64,000 nucleotides of DNA from Alteribacillus sp041949975 (GTDB lineage Bacteria > Bacillota > Bacilli > Bacillales > Marinococcaceae), in contig NZ_JBHFQG010000005.1 of the NCBI RefSeq assembly GCF_041949975.1, positions 111,942 to 175,941 on the forward strand, given 5' to 3'. Positions 1 through 7,801 of the stretch are shown here, one piece after another. The stretch's first letter is position 1. Every line of letters begins with the position of its first letter. Position numbers and translations under genes: made by a program. The notes under the pieces were generated by a model. That model was not told the DNA's origin and ran no database searches. It saw nothing but the letters and a program-made list of their open reading frames with translations.

Positions 1-148
1 CCCACACTGTCATAACAGAAACATCTACATAGGCTTCTTTCGTTTCTTCTGAATCTTTTTCTGCCGGGGCTGCTGCTGAAAGCATAGGGAGATTTAATAA
101 AATCGCTGCCGCTAATGAAAAAATAAGTTTTTGCCATAATTTATTCAT
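1..148 (-). CDS. N-terminal fragment of a secreted protein, possibly an NlpC/P60-type wall hydrolase
   Basis: Only the first 49 codons lie inside the window; the gene runs off the left edge. The ATG at 148 follows AAGGGG at a good distance. The product begins MNKLWQKLIFSLAAAILLN, a typical Sec signal peptide of about 28 residues ending in SAAA, then a charged linker and the segment EAYVDVSVMTVW. That segment resembles the first SH3-like strand of Bacillus secreted NlpC/P60 peptidases of the YkfC type, but the evidence is thin. It is divergent from the SLH gene that follows. Confidence 0.5.
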   Translation of the reverse strand, partial: MNKLWQKLIFSLAAAILLNLPMLSAAAPAEKDSEETKEAYVDVSVMTVW

Positions 149-418
149 TTTTTTCCCCTTCCTAAAAGGCGCGCACATTTATAATTTCTGAAAATTATGA
201 TAAAGTATTTTCAGGAAAACTTCAACTTATTTTCTAAAAAAATTAGTATAGTACTATTTACTTATTTTAGTATATTCTTCTATAAAATGTTGAAACTTTT
301 ACTATTTTTGGCTCGTAATGAATAATGAATCTGCTAGTTTTATAGTAAAACCATGATTATCCATTGTATACTAGAAACTGGCAAGAAAATTTCAGCAATT
401 CTTTTAGGAGGGTATCAA

Positions 419-2053
419 ATGAAAAAGTTTGCCGGTATGGCACTTTCTGCTTCCTTGATCGCTTCACTGGCTTTTACAGGGACAGCCGGAGCTCAGAGTT
501 CATTTAAAGATGTAAAAGAGGATTTCTGGGCAAAAGATGCGATTGACCTTTTAGCAGCAGAAGAAATTGTGAACGGATACTCCGATGGAACTTTCCGTCC
601 GAATGCTCCTGTAAAACGCTCTCAGGCCGCAATTATGATTGCAGAAGCTTTGGATTTAGAGAGCCAGGAAGATCCAGGTTTTAAAGATATTAACTCAAAT
701 GATTCTACATATGAGGCTGTAGCAGCCGTTGCTGATGCTGGAATCATTGAAGGGCAAGACGATAAGTTTATGCCAAATAAACCATTAACCCGCGGGCAAA
801 TGGCTAAAGTTTTAACGATAGCATATGATTTATCCGGCGAAGCAGAGGAAGATTTTACAGATGTGGCTGACGACCACTGGGCCTACGAATATATATCAGC
901 TCTCTCTGCAAATGAGATTACTACTGGATATGAAGAAGATCAAACCTTCCGTCCTAATCAGCCTACGACCCGGGCTCAATTTTCTACATTCATGAAAAAC
1001 AGCATTGAGCTTCCATCCGAGGACACACCAGAGGTAGAGCGGGACGAAGAAATTGTTCAGCTTCTGCAAGATACGATGGATGCCCAGCTCGCCCTTGAAA
1101 CGTATACTTTTGACGGAGATATGGGAGTTACCATGGAATTTCCAATTCCTGAAGAGATTTCTGAAGAAGAGCAGCAAATGATGGAAGAATCCAGTGAGAT
1201 GACAATGAATTTTCGCGGTGCTTATCAGCAGGACCCACTCATTACAGAAACTGTAGTCGAGCAAGAAATTCCTGGTTTTGACGAAACTATGGTAATGCCT
1301 ACTATTATGTCCGATGATAAAAGCTATGAATATGTAACTGACGCTGCCTTCATGGGCTATCCAGAAGAATGGCAGGACAAATATATTGAATACGATTTTG
1401 AAGAACTGCTTGGAGAAGAGGCCGGTTCTCTTTACAACGTTGAACAGCAGCAGGAAATGATGCAGGAAGTCTATGACGTGCTTCTTGATAACTTTGGCAC
1501 AGAATACTTTGAACTTCATGAAAGCCATGACAACATCCCTGAGGATGTCGATTATGAGCAAATCTTGTCCTTTGAATTAACAAATGAAGACTTAGAAGAA
1601 ATGACTTCTATTTTAGAAGAATCCGTATGGCCTGAACTAGAATCTATTTTGGCTAATCCACAAGCTGCTTCTGCTCTTGGTATTTCTGCACAGGATGCCC
1701 AAAAGCTTAATGAAGAAGCAGATGAGGATTTCGATGAGTTTCTTAATAACTTGAACCTAGAAAACTTTGAAATTTACCAAGCTATTAATGAAGACAACTA
1801 TGTTGTCTATGATACTGGTGATATCGAAGTAAGCTACACAGATGAAGAAGGAAAAATTTCCTTTGGCATTGACTATGACCTGTCCATCAGTGACTTTAAC
1901 GAAGACATTTCACTTGAATACGGTCTTCCTGAAAATGAAGATCAAATTATTACGTTCGAAGAAGTTATGGAATGGCAAGAAGAACAGTTTAAAGAAATCG
2001 AAGATTTTGAAGATGTAGAAGATATCGAGGAAGCAGAAGAAGTGCAAGAATAA
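419..2053 (+). CDS. S-layer homology (SLH) domain surface protein
   Basis: This is a secreted protein of 544 residues that should be held on the cell wall by three SLH domains, which in this family bind pyruvylated secondary wall polymer. The start is the ATG at 419, preceded by TTAGGAGGG; an upstream in-frame ATG at 353 lacks a ribosome site and would bury the signal peptide. Residues 1-26 are a signal peptide (MKKFAGMALSASL, cleavage after AGA). SLH repeats lie at about 28-78, 88-138 and 145-195, with the FRPN and TRAQ motifs typical of the family. The remaining 350 residues are strongly acidic and rich in Glu and Met; I do not recognise the domain, although its length and beta-rich pattern resemble LolA/LppX-like lipoprotein modules of Bacilli. 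The C-terminus is a run of Glu and Asp. The protein composition fits a salt- or alkali-exposed cell surface. Confidence 0.9.
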   Translation: MKKFAGMALSASLIASLAFTGTAGAQSSFKDVKEDFWAKDAIDLLAAEEIVNGYSDGTFRPNAPVKRSQAAIMIAEALDLESQEDPGFKDINSNDSTYEAVAAVADAGIIEGQDDKFMPNKPLTRGQMAKVLTIAYDLSGEAEEDFTDVADDHWAYEYISALSANEITTGYEEDQTFRPNQPTTRAQFSTFMKNSIELPSEDTPEVERDEEIVQLLQDTMDAQLALETYTFDGDMGVTMEFPIPEEISEEEQQMMEESSEMTMNFRGAYQQDPLITETVVEQEIPGFDETMVMPTIMSDDKSYEYVTDAAFMGYPEEWQDKYIEYDFEELLGEEAGSLYNVEQQQEMMQEVYDVLLDNFGTEYFELHESHDNIPEDVDYEQILSFELTNEDLEEMTSILEESVWPELESILANPQAASALGISAQDAQKLNEEADEDFDEFLNNLNLENFEIYQAINEDNYVVYDTGDIEVSYTDEEGKISFGIDYDLSISDFNEDISLEYGLPENEDQIITFEEVMEWQEEQFKEIEDFEDVEDIEEAEEVQE

Positions 2054-2065
2054 AGACATTTTAAG

Positions 2066-2099
2066 AAAGGACGCCCGCTATTATAACAGGGCGTCCTTT
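2066..2099. terminator. Bidirectional intrinsic terminator
   Basis: A perfect 11-bp stem (AAAGGACGCCC against GGGCGTCCTTT) with a 12-base loop, A-rich on one side and T-rich on the other. It sits between the convergent SLH gene and the small minus-strand membrane gene and can serve both. Confidence 0.85.
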
Positions 2100-2108
2100 C
2101 CTTCTTTA

Positions 2109-2282
2109 TCATTTGGTCAATTTCTCTTCCCATTTCATAAAAACAAAATACAAACATATGGAGACGAGGCTGCCGACGGTCGGTGCAATAATACTTGCTG
2201 CTTTTAAGTGAGACGTTCCAAGAAATGAGCCAATTATCGTTACAATAATTAATAGAACAGCAGCGATAATGCTTGGTTTCAT
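2109..2282 (-). CDS. Small two-helix membrane protein, 57 aa, unknown
   Basis: The gene starts at an ATG preceded by AAAGGGAGG and encodes a 57-residue peptide. It has two hydrophobic segments (about residues 4-20 and 31-48) joined by a short polar turn, and ends in the charged tail KWEEKLTK. It lies 17 bases downstream of fabZ on the same strand and immediately before a shared terminator, so it is probably the last cistron of the fabZ transcript. I do not recognise a family. The strong ribosome site and clean hydrophobic pattern argue that it is a real gene. Confidence 0.6.
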   Translation of the reverse strand: MKPSIIAAVLLIIVTIIGSFLGTSHLKAASIIAPTVGSLVSICLYFVFMKWEEKLTK

Positions 2283-2299
2283 AGTGTATAGGCCTCCCT

Positions 2300-2734
2300 T
2301 TACTTTTCAGGATCCTGAAGAGCAAATACAAGTTCTGTTTCGGCTGCTAAAGTGTCTCCCACCTTTGCTACGCCTTTTCCCTTACCAATTTTTCCGCGGA
2401 ATTTTAAAATCTCTACCTCGAGCTTCAGCTGACTTCCTGGTTTCACTTGTGATTTAAAACGGCAGTTTTCAATGCCTGCAAAAAGAGCTAATTTCCCTTG
2501 ATTTTCTTCTTGCTTTAGTAAAGCGACCGCTCCTGTTTGGGCAAGTGCTTCGATAATGAGCACACCCGGCATCACTGGATAGTCTGGAAAATGACCATTA
2601 AAATACTCTTCATTTGCCGATACATTTTTTAACGCAACCGCTCGTTTACCTTCTTCTAGTTCTATCACTTGATCGATAAGTAAAAATGGGTAACGATGGG
2701 GAATAATTTTTTTAATTTCTTCTATGGATAGCAT
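2300..2734 (-). CDS. fabZ: 3-hydroxyacyl-ACP dehydratase FabZ
   Basis: This cytoplasmic enzyme dehydrates 3-hydroxyacyl-ACP to trans-2-enoyl-ACP in type II fatty acid elongation. The 144-residue product has the full hot-dog fold signature: MLSIEEIKKIIPHRYPFLL at the N-terminus, then NGHFPDYPVMPGVLIIEALAQ with the catalytic His and, eight residues further, the PGVLIIEA helix carrying the Glu. The chosen ATG at 2734 follows AGGAGGAT; longer upstream reading is open but unrelated to the family. The position next to flhP/flhO and mbl is as in B. subtilis (ywpB). Confidence 0.97.
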   Translation of the reverse strand: MLSIEEIKKIIPHRYPFLLIDQVIELEEGKRAVALKNVSANEEYFNGHFPDYPVMPGVLIIEALAQTGAVALLKQEENQGKLALFAGIENCRFKSQVKPGSQLKLEVEILKFRGKIGKGKGVAKVGDTLAAETELVFALQDPEK

Positions 2735-2813
2735 GTGAACATCCTCCTCTATGTATGCCAAGGGAAACAATTGTATTATACCATTTCTATATTGTTGATA
2801 CATTTGCAAAAAA

Positions 2814-2838
2814 GACTCCTCACTAACAAGCAGGAGTC
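2814..2838 (-). terminator. Intrinsic terminator after the EpuA-type gene
   Basis: Stem GACTCCT/AGGAGTC with an 11-base loop followed on the minus strand by six Ts. It lies 17 bases past the stop of the upstream gene and separates it from fabZ. Confidence 0.8.
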
Positions 2839-2855
2839 CGTCCCTAACCGTATCT

Positions 2856-3167
2856 CTATTCCCCATTCATAAATTTAATCAAACTCTGCCACGTTTCCCA
2901 GTTTAATACTTGAATCGAATTCCCCTCTCCAATGAGAGCATAACCAACAAGTAATCCAGCAATCAAACTGATGAGAAAAAGCCCCATGACAATAAGAAGC
3001 CTGGCCCAAATTGGTACGAGCCTCACACGGGATCTGGTACGCAGCTTATTAAATCGAAACCTCTTTTTCTTTTCTTTTTCATTATTTGAAGAAGAAGTTT
3101 TAGTTTTTTTTTCATTATGTTTTTCTTGTGCAGCATGCGCTTTTGGCGCTTCTTCTTTATGAGTCAT
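2856..3167 (-). CDS. EpuA-domain single-pass membrane protein (often mislabelled RNA polymerase beta subunit)
   Basis: A protein of 103 residues with a charged, Lys-rich cytoplasmic N-terminal half (about 1-47), then the conserved stretch RVRLVPIWARLL running into one transmembrane helix at about 55-77, and a short outer tail. This RVRxxPIWxRLL-plus-helix pattern is the EpuA family (Pfam PF11772). Databases often call it DNA-directed RNA polymerase subunit beta, which is an annotation artefact with no polymerase homology. In Bacilli it regularly lies after flhP. The molecular role is unknown. The start has GGAGATTAAGCAT before the ATG. Confidence 0.85.
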   Translation of the reverse strand: MTHKEEAPKAHAAQEKHNEKKTKTSSSNNEKEKKKRFRFNKLRTRSRVRLVPIWARLLIVMGLFLISLIAGLLVGYALIGEGNSIQVLNWETWQSLIKFMNGE

Positions 3168-3210
3168 ATGCTTAATCTCCGTTTTTTAAATTACAAAAGG
3201 AATTGATTGA

Positions 3211-4053
3211 TTAACCTCGAACACTGTTAATTAATCCCATCATCTGATCTCCCTGAGAGATAGCACGGGCATTAAAAGAATAGTTGCGCTGAGCATTCAT
3301 CATATCCGTCATGGATTTTGCCATGTCGACATTAGATTGTTCCAAAGAACCTTGAATGATTTGACTTTCTATACCCGCAACAAACTCTACCACATCTGCT
3401 TCTTCTAAATCAAGCTCATCTAAGTCTGGCAGACGGAAGTTATTCCCTCCGGCTGTTTCGAGGAGCTGTGGTTTTGTAATACGGGCCAGTTCCATTTCGC
3501 CAATTTCCACTGCTTCTCCATTTTCTAAAAAAGCTTGAAGTGTTCCATCTTCTTGCAGAGTAAAATCACGTGCTCCAGCCGGAACTTCCATGCGTTCCCC
3601 CTCGGCATTCAGTAAATAATCCCCCTGATTGTTCACAAGCGTCCATCCGCCGGGGTTATCCGGGTCTTCTGATAAATAGAAGGATCCATCTCTAGAATAC
3701 TGAACCTCTGCTTCTCCGTTGGCCAGGGACTCAACTTGGAAGAAGAGATTTTCTTCTGTTAATGCAAAATCTAATTCACGTTCGGTTTCTTGAATAAATC
3801 CTTGTTCCAAACGAAGTGCTGTTTGAGCAATGGCTGCCCCTGTACCAACTCGGAGACCATCCGGGGTAAGCCTTCCAGCCAGGTTTTGTGGAACCGGCTG
3901 ATTATTTACTTGTTGAAACAACAAATCGGAAAATGTCGATTCCCTTCTTTTATAACCAGTTCGATCGCTATTTGACAAATTATGAGAAATTCCGTCCAAC
4001 TGATGCTGAAGCTGTCCCATCGTATTTGCAGACGATATCATGGATGAATACAC
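3211..4053 (-). CDS. flhP: Flagellar hook-basal body protein FlhP
   Basis: A FlgF/FlgG-family rod or hook protein of 280 residues. The N-terminal signature is ISSANTMGQLQHQLDGISHN with LSNSDRTGYKRRE, matching the conserved flagellar rod motif (ANT..GYK). The C-terminal signature NVDMAKSMTDMMNAQRNYSF is the matching coiled-coil end that packs against it in the axial structure. The start is probably GTG at 4053, after AAGGAGGAAGG. It follows flhO by about 115 bases on the same strand, as in the B. subtilis mbl-flhO-flhP operon. It acts outside the membrane after export by the flagellar type III apparatus. Confidence 0.92.
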   Translation of the reverse strand: MYSSMISSANTMGQLQHQLDGISHNLSNSDRTGYKRRESTFSDLLFQQVNNQPVPQNLAGRLTPDGLRVGTGAAIAQTALRLEQGFIQETERELDFALTEENLFFQVESLANGEAEVQYSRDGSFYLSEDPDNPGGWTLVNNQGDYLLNAEGERMEVPAGARDFTLQEDGTLQAFLENGEAVEIGEMELARITKPQLLETAGGNNFRLPDLDELDLEEADVVEFVAGIESQIIQGSLEQSNVDMAKSMTDMMNAQRNYSFNARAISQGDQMMGLINSVRG

Positions 4054-4169
4054 TGATAACCTTCCTCCTTCCTTTCCTGCACTGCTAGAAACTATATCAT
4101 TTTATTGGTAAAACCACGGATACGGCATTTTAGGCCTTGTTTTAAAAGGTGACAAACCAAGTTTTCCCA

Positions 4170-5003
4170 TTAACCGAGACGTCCGATATCGTTTACAGCC
4201 CTTTCCATGCTCTGGTCATAGGCCTGAAGAATACGCTGGTTTGATTCGAACATTCGATAAGAATTCATCATTTCTGTCATTGTCTGACCGGGATCTACAT
4301 TAGATCGCTCAATAAATCCTTGATTTATTTGATAGGTAATATCCTCATTTCCTAACGCACTTGGTAATTCTGCATCGTCCTCACCTTCTATTTCTAGGCG
4401 GAGCAATCCATTTCCTTCTTTGACGAGATCATTCGAATTTTCTGCATATCCAATGTCGATTTGTCCTGCTTGTTCTCCATCTTCCGTTATAACCGTTCCA
4501 TTTTCTTCTACTGTAAAGTTTTCATTGTTCACTTCAAGAGGCTCTCCATCTTCTCCAAGTACGTAGTACCCTTGACTCGTCGTTAAAAAGCCCTGACCGT
4601 CGACTGTCCAGCTGCCGTTTCTAGTAAAGCGGACTTCTCCATTTTCATTCTGGACAGTGAAAAAGAGTGAACCTTGTTCTCCGTCTTCATTTTCGGGAAG
4701 AACTCCTTGCAGCAAGCCGACATCAGTACTATTCCCCGTTTCCATCATGTCTCCTTGAGAAAAATTCGGGGTGCGTTCCTGCATATATACACCGGTTGCC
4801 AATTCACCAAACGGGATAGAACTTCTTCCAAACGGATAATTAGTATTTTGGGCTTGTATGAGCATCTCTGGAAAAGTTCTTGTCGAACCTTTATCTTCCT
4901 TATAGCCGGGTGTGTTAATATTGGACATGTTATCATTAAGCATTTCGGTGCGGCGCTGCTGGGTAATCATACCGGAAGCGGCTCCATAGAAGCCTCTTAA
5001 CAT
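4170..5003 (-). CDS. flhO: Flagellar hook-basal body protein FlhO
   Basis: A paralogue of the next gene, 277 residues, with both family hallmarks: LRGFYGAASGMITQQRRTEM plus LNDNMSNINTPGYKEDKGS at the start, and SNVDPGQTMTEMMNSYRMFE near the C-terminus. Flagellar axial proteins of this type polymerise in the distal rod. The ATG at 5003 is preceded by AGGAGG. It sits between mbl and flhP on one strand. The central domain is acidic, consistent with exposure to a saline or alkaline medium. Confidence 0.92.
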   Translation of the reverse strand: MLRGFYGAASGMITQQRRTEMLNDNMSNINTPGYKEDKGSTRTFPEMLIQAQNTNYPFGRSSIPFGELATGVYMQERTPNFSQGDMMETGNSTDVGLLQGVLPENEDGEQGSLFFTVQNENGEVRFTRNGSWTVDGQGFLTTSQGYYVLGEDGEPLEVNNENFTVEENGTVITEDGEQAGQIDIGYAENSNDLVKEGNGLLRLEIEGEDDAELPSALGNEDITYQINQGFIERSNVDPGQTMTEMMNSYRMFESNQRILQAYDQSMERAVNDIGRLG

Positions 5004-5173
5004 ATATATTTCCTCCTATTCTAATACGCGGCAGAAAAAAAGATATCCGCAGCGCCGGTCTTTGGCTTGCCATCTAGTAATCACAAAAGCATTTATTTTT
5101 CATTTTATTAAACAAACAGAGAGATTCATGGATGGTCAGGGGCCTTTAAAAAGCTTTGGGCTTCGCCAATCTA

Positions 5174-6178
5174 TTATATCTTCACTTTTTTATTTGCCAT
5201 CTTATCAAGGTTTTCCAGGAGAATGCCGGTTCCATTGGCGACACAATGCATAGGTTCCTCAGCTACAATAACAGGGACTTTCAGTTCATCAGCAAGCAGC
5301 TCATCCATCCCGTTTAACAGAGCTCCCCCTCCTGTCAAAATAACACCTCGGTCTATAATGTCGGCAGAAAGTTCAGGTGGTGTACGTTCTAAGACGTTTT
5401 TAGCAGCGTGGACAATGTGATTGACTGACTCTGTCAACGCTTCGTATATTTCAGAAGAATTAATCGCTATGGTGCGAGGCAGCCCGTTCACCATGTCTCT
5501 TCCTCTAATCTCAAGCTCTCTTTGATGTCCACCTGGCGCTACCGTTGCCACTTCCTTTTTCACCGTTTCTGCTGTACGTTCCCCAATCAAGAGCTTATAG
5601 TTCTTTTTAATATAATTTAATATGTCGAGATCGAACTGATCCCCAGCTGTTTTAATAGAAGAAGCTGTTACAATCGATCCCATGGATAATACGGCGATAT
5701 CACTGGTGCCGCCGCCAATGTCTACAACCATATTTCCGCTCGGTTGGAATATATCCATGCCCGCACCAATAGCAGCTACTTTTGGCTCCTCTTCTATATA
5801 TACATTTTTACTTCCGCTTTTTTCTGCAGCTTCAATAATAGCTTTTTGCTCTACGGAAGTAATATTAGTTGGACAGCAGATTAAAATACGAGGCTTTGAC
5901 ATCATACTTTTGGCATTGATCTTCATTAAATAATGTTTAAGCATCGCTTCGGTGTGATCAAAATCTGCGATCACGCCATCTTTCATGGGACGGATGGCCA
6001 CAATATTTCCGGGAGTGCGCCCTACCATTCGGAATGCTTCTTCCCCTACCGCCATTATGTTCTTTGAATCTCTATCTATTGCTACTACGGCGGGCTCATC
6101 CAGAACAATTCCTTGTCCTTTAATATGTATGAGCACATTCGCTGTCCCTAAATCAATGCCAATATCCCTGCTAAACAC
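5174..6178 (-). CDS. mbl: MreB-like cell shape protein Mbl
   Basis: A bacterial actin homologue of 334 residues that forms membrane-bound filaments guiding side-wall synthesis. The actin ATP-binding motifs are present: phosphate 1 IGIDLGTANVLI near residue 7, phosphate 2 MVVDIGGGTSDIAV near 162, and the adenosine motif ILTGGGALL near 287. The N-terminal MFSRDIGIDLG and the length fit Mbl rather than the longer MreB, and the spoIIID-mbl-flhO order is diagnostic. The start is GTG with AGGAGG upstream. The 407 bases before it contain no recognisable gene. Confidence 0.95.
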   Translation of the reverse strand: MFSRDIGIDLGTANVLIHIKGQGIVLDEPAVVAIDRDSKNIMAVGEEAFRMVGRTPGNIVAIRPMKDGVIADFDHTEAMLKHYLMKINAKSMMSKPRILICCPTNITSVEQKAIIEAAEKSGSKNVYIEEEPKVAAIGAGMDIFQPSGNMVVDIGGGTSDIAVLSMGSIVTASSIKTAGDQFDLDILNYIKKNYKLLIGERTAETVKKEVATVAPGGHQRELEIRGRDMVNGLPRTIAINSSEIYEALTESVNHIVHAAKNVLERTPPELSADIIDRGVILTGGGALLNGMDELLADELKVPVIVAEEPMHCVANGTGILLENLDKMANKKVKI

Positions 6179-6585
6179 GTCTTCATTCCTCCTTCAAATG
6201 TAAAAACTCCCATTAATCTGAATCTATATACTCATTTCATTAAGATTCTCTGTTTATGTCATGCTAAGGTATCAAGTCATTAGTCTCTAATATGTCATTT
6301 TATCATATTTAATTTAAAAGCGGAATATAAATGAAAAATCATGTCGAATATTGAAAGAATTCCATTATTTTTATCTTTTCAGGAAATAAGAGCAGAGGTT
6401 CCCACTTTTAAACCTAAAAAATGCGCCCCGTGCCTGTTGAGCGGGACACATTCGTTAGTGTATGCTATTTTACCCCTTTATCATACGTCAAGCTACTTCA
6501 AAAGAGTCCCCACTCTCTTTTGAAACAGCCTTCCTTTTTACAAATTGATTTCGGAGACGAGTTTAATGTCTTCTCCTAGATGGCA
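6179..6585. other. Intergenic region between spoIIID and mbl
   Basis: No gene is seen in these 407 bases. They must hold the mbl promoter. A 10-bp inverted repeat (TTCAAAAGAG at 6497-6506 with CTCTTTTGAA at 6515-6524) lies 60 bases after spoIIID. It has no T-run on the minus strand, so it is only a weak terminator candidate. Confidence 0.5.
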
Positions 6586-6864
6586 TTAAGCAGAAGGTTC
6601 CGTTTCAAGCTGCTGTTTGTCTTTTTTATATTTTATTTTCGTCGCTTCTCCACCGCGGAGATGACGAATGGATTTATGATATTCCAAAATGTGTTTCACT
6701 TCCTCTGCAAGCTCTGGGTTTATATCGGGCAGCCTTTCTGTTAAATCTTTATGCACCGTGCTTTTAGAAACGCCAAATTCCCTGGCTATTGTTCTTACTG
6801 TTTTGCGAGTTTCCACAATATACCTGCCCATCTTGATGGTTCGTTCTTTGATGTAATCGTGCAC
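6586..6864 (-). CDS. spoIIID: Sporulation transcriptional regulator SpoIIID
   Basis: A small helix-turn-helix protein of 92 residues that switches mother-cell transcription between the sigma-E and sigma-K stages. The reader helix region is VRTIAREFGVSKSTVHKDLT (about 23-42), a near-invariant SpoIIID sequence, followed by the basic tail KIKYKKDK that contacts DNA. The start is GTG with AGGAGGC upstream. The C-terminal extension QQLETEPSA is slightly longer than in B. subtilis. A perfect 12-base palindrome (GTCCTATAGGAC, 6937-6948) lies about 75 bases upstream. Confidence 0.97.
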   Translation of the reverse strand: MHDYIKERTIKMGRYIVETRKTVRTIAREFGVSKSTVHKDLTERLPDINPELAEEVKHILEYHKSIRHLRGGEATKIKYKKDKQQLETEPSA

Positions 6865-7052
6865 ACCACTCGCCTCCTACTCAATCTTGGTGATTTAGTA
6901 CATTTTATTAACAGAAGGCGTCAGATATACCAAAAAGTCCTATAGGACAAGGGTTTTGCTTATATAATATTGTTTCGAACGTTTTCGACAGGAAAAATGA
7001 AACGTTTCTTGTCACATACAGGCGATTTATTCCCCAGAGAATCATTCAAAAG

Positions 7053-7085
7053 AAAAAAGGTCTCCTTTTTATGGGACACCTTTTT
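7053..7085 (-). terminator. Intrinsic terminator after the exonuclease gene
   Basis: An A/T-extended stem (AAAAAGGT against ACCTTTTT, with a partly mismatched inner GTC/CTC pair) followed on the minus strand by a T-run. It lies just past the stop at 7108. Confidence 0.6.
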
Positions 7086-7107
7086 CGACCATATAAGATT
7101 CATTTTG

Positions 7108-7770
7108 TTAGAAAATAATTTTCCCATTATCTTTTCGAGTAATTTCAACTAGGTCACCGAGCGTCCTTTTTCCTCGATCTCTGATGTGATAACAAAGCTC
7201 CACTAATAAATGAGCAGTAGTTAAAGCATCGCCGAGCGCGCTATGACGTTCAAAAATTTTGGACCCAAATTGCAGGGCATAATGAGTGAGATCACGCATA
7301 TCCCAAGAAGGATTTAAATAACCAATCACATCGAGGGTGTCGATATACAAAGGTTCATCAAACGTGAATTTATAGCGCTGCAATTCTTTTTTCAAAACCA
7401 TAATATCAAAAGCGAGATAATGACCAACCCACCCGCTGCTGTCATTTCCCTCCACAAACTTATAAAAGGCTTCAATCGCTTCTAACGAGTTTGGAGCACC
7501 GTTCACTTGTTCTTGTCGAATGCCGGTGAGATTCATTATTTCCCGGGGAATATTGCGCTCAGGATCTACATACGTTTGAAACGTTTTATCCGTCACTTCC
7601 ATTCCCTCTACTTGAACTGCCCCAATTTCAATCATCCGGTCTTTGTTCCCTATTGCGAAACCGGTCGTTTCTGTATCAAACACCGTAAAACTTATTTCCT
7701 TTAACGGAGTATTAAGCGGCAGCTGATTATTTAATTGGTAATGGAGAGAATTCTTTTTCCAAAACATCAT
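7108..7770 (-). CDS. DnaQ-family 3'-5' exonuclease (DEDDh)
   Basis: A 220-residue exonuclease of the DnaQ/RNase T superfamily, related to the epsilon proofreading subunit. The Exo I motif FTVFDTETTGF (about 28-38) supplies the DxE metal ligands, Exo II is GHYLAFDIMVLKKEL (about 115-129), and Exo III is ERHSALGDALTTAHLL (about 173-188) with the His and Asp of the DEDDh type. It is linked to the transport unit 31 bases upstream, and the two probably share a transcript. Its substrate is unknown; related genes beside DUF294 proteins are common in Bacilli and Proteobacteria. Confidence 0.9.
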   Translation of the reverse strand: MMFWKKNSLHYQLNNQLPLNTPLKEISFTVFDTETTGFAIGNKDRMIEIGAVQVEGMEVTDKTFQTYVDPERNIPREIMNLTGIRQEQVNGAPNSLEAIEAFYKFVEGNDSSGWVGHYLAFDIMVLKKELQRYKFTFDEPLYIDTLDVIGYLNPSWDMRDLTHYALQFGSKIFERHSALGDALTTAHLLVELCYHIRDRGKRTLGDLVEITRKDNGKIIF

Positions 7771-7801
7771 CGTTGTTCGCTCCTTTTATCGTTCCGCTTT
7801 T

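Noticed and set aside
896..1561. Long minus-strand frames inside the SLH gene and similar antisense frames elsewhere
   Set aside because: They overlap confident genes in antisense, lack ribosome sites and have low-complexity translations.
2856..3167. RNA polymerase beta subunit name for the 103-residue protein
   Set aside because: It has no polymerase homology; the EpuA-type short membrane protein label fits what is seen.
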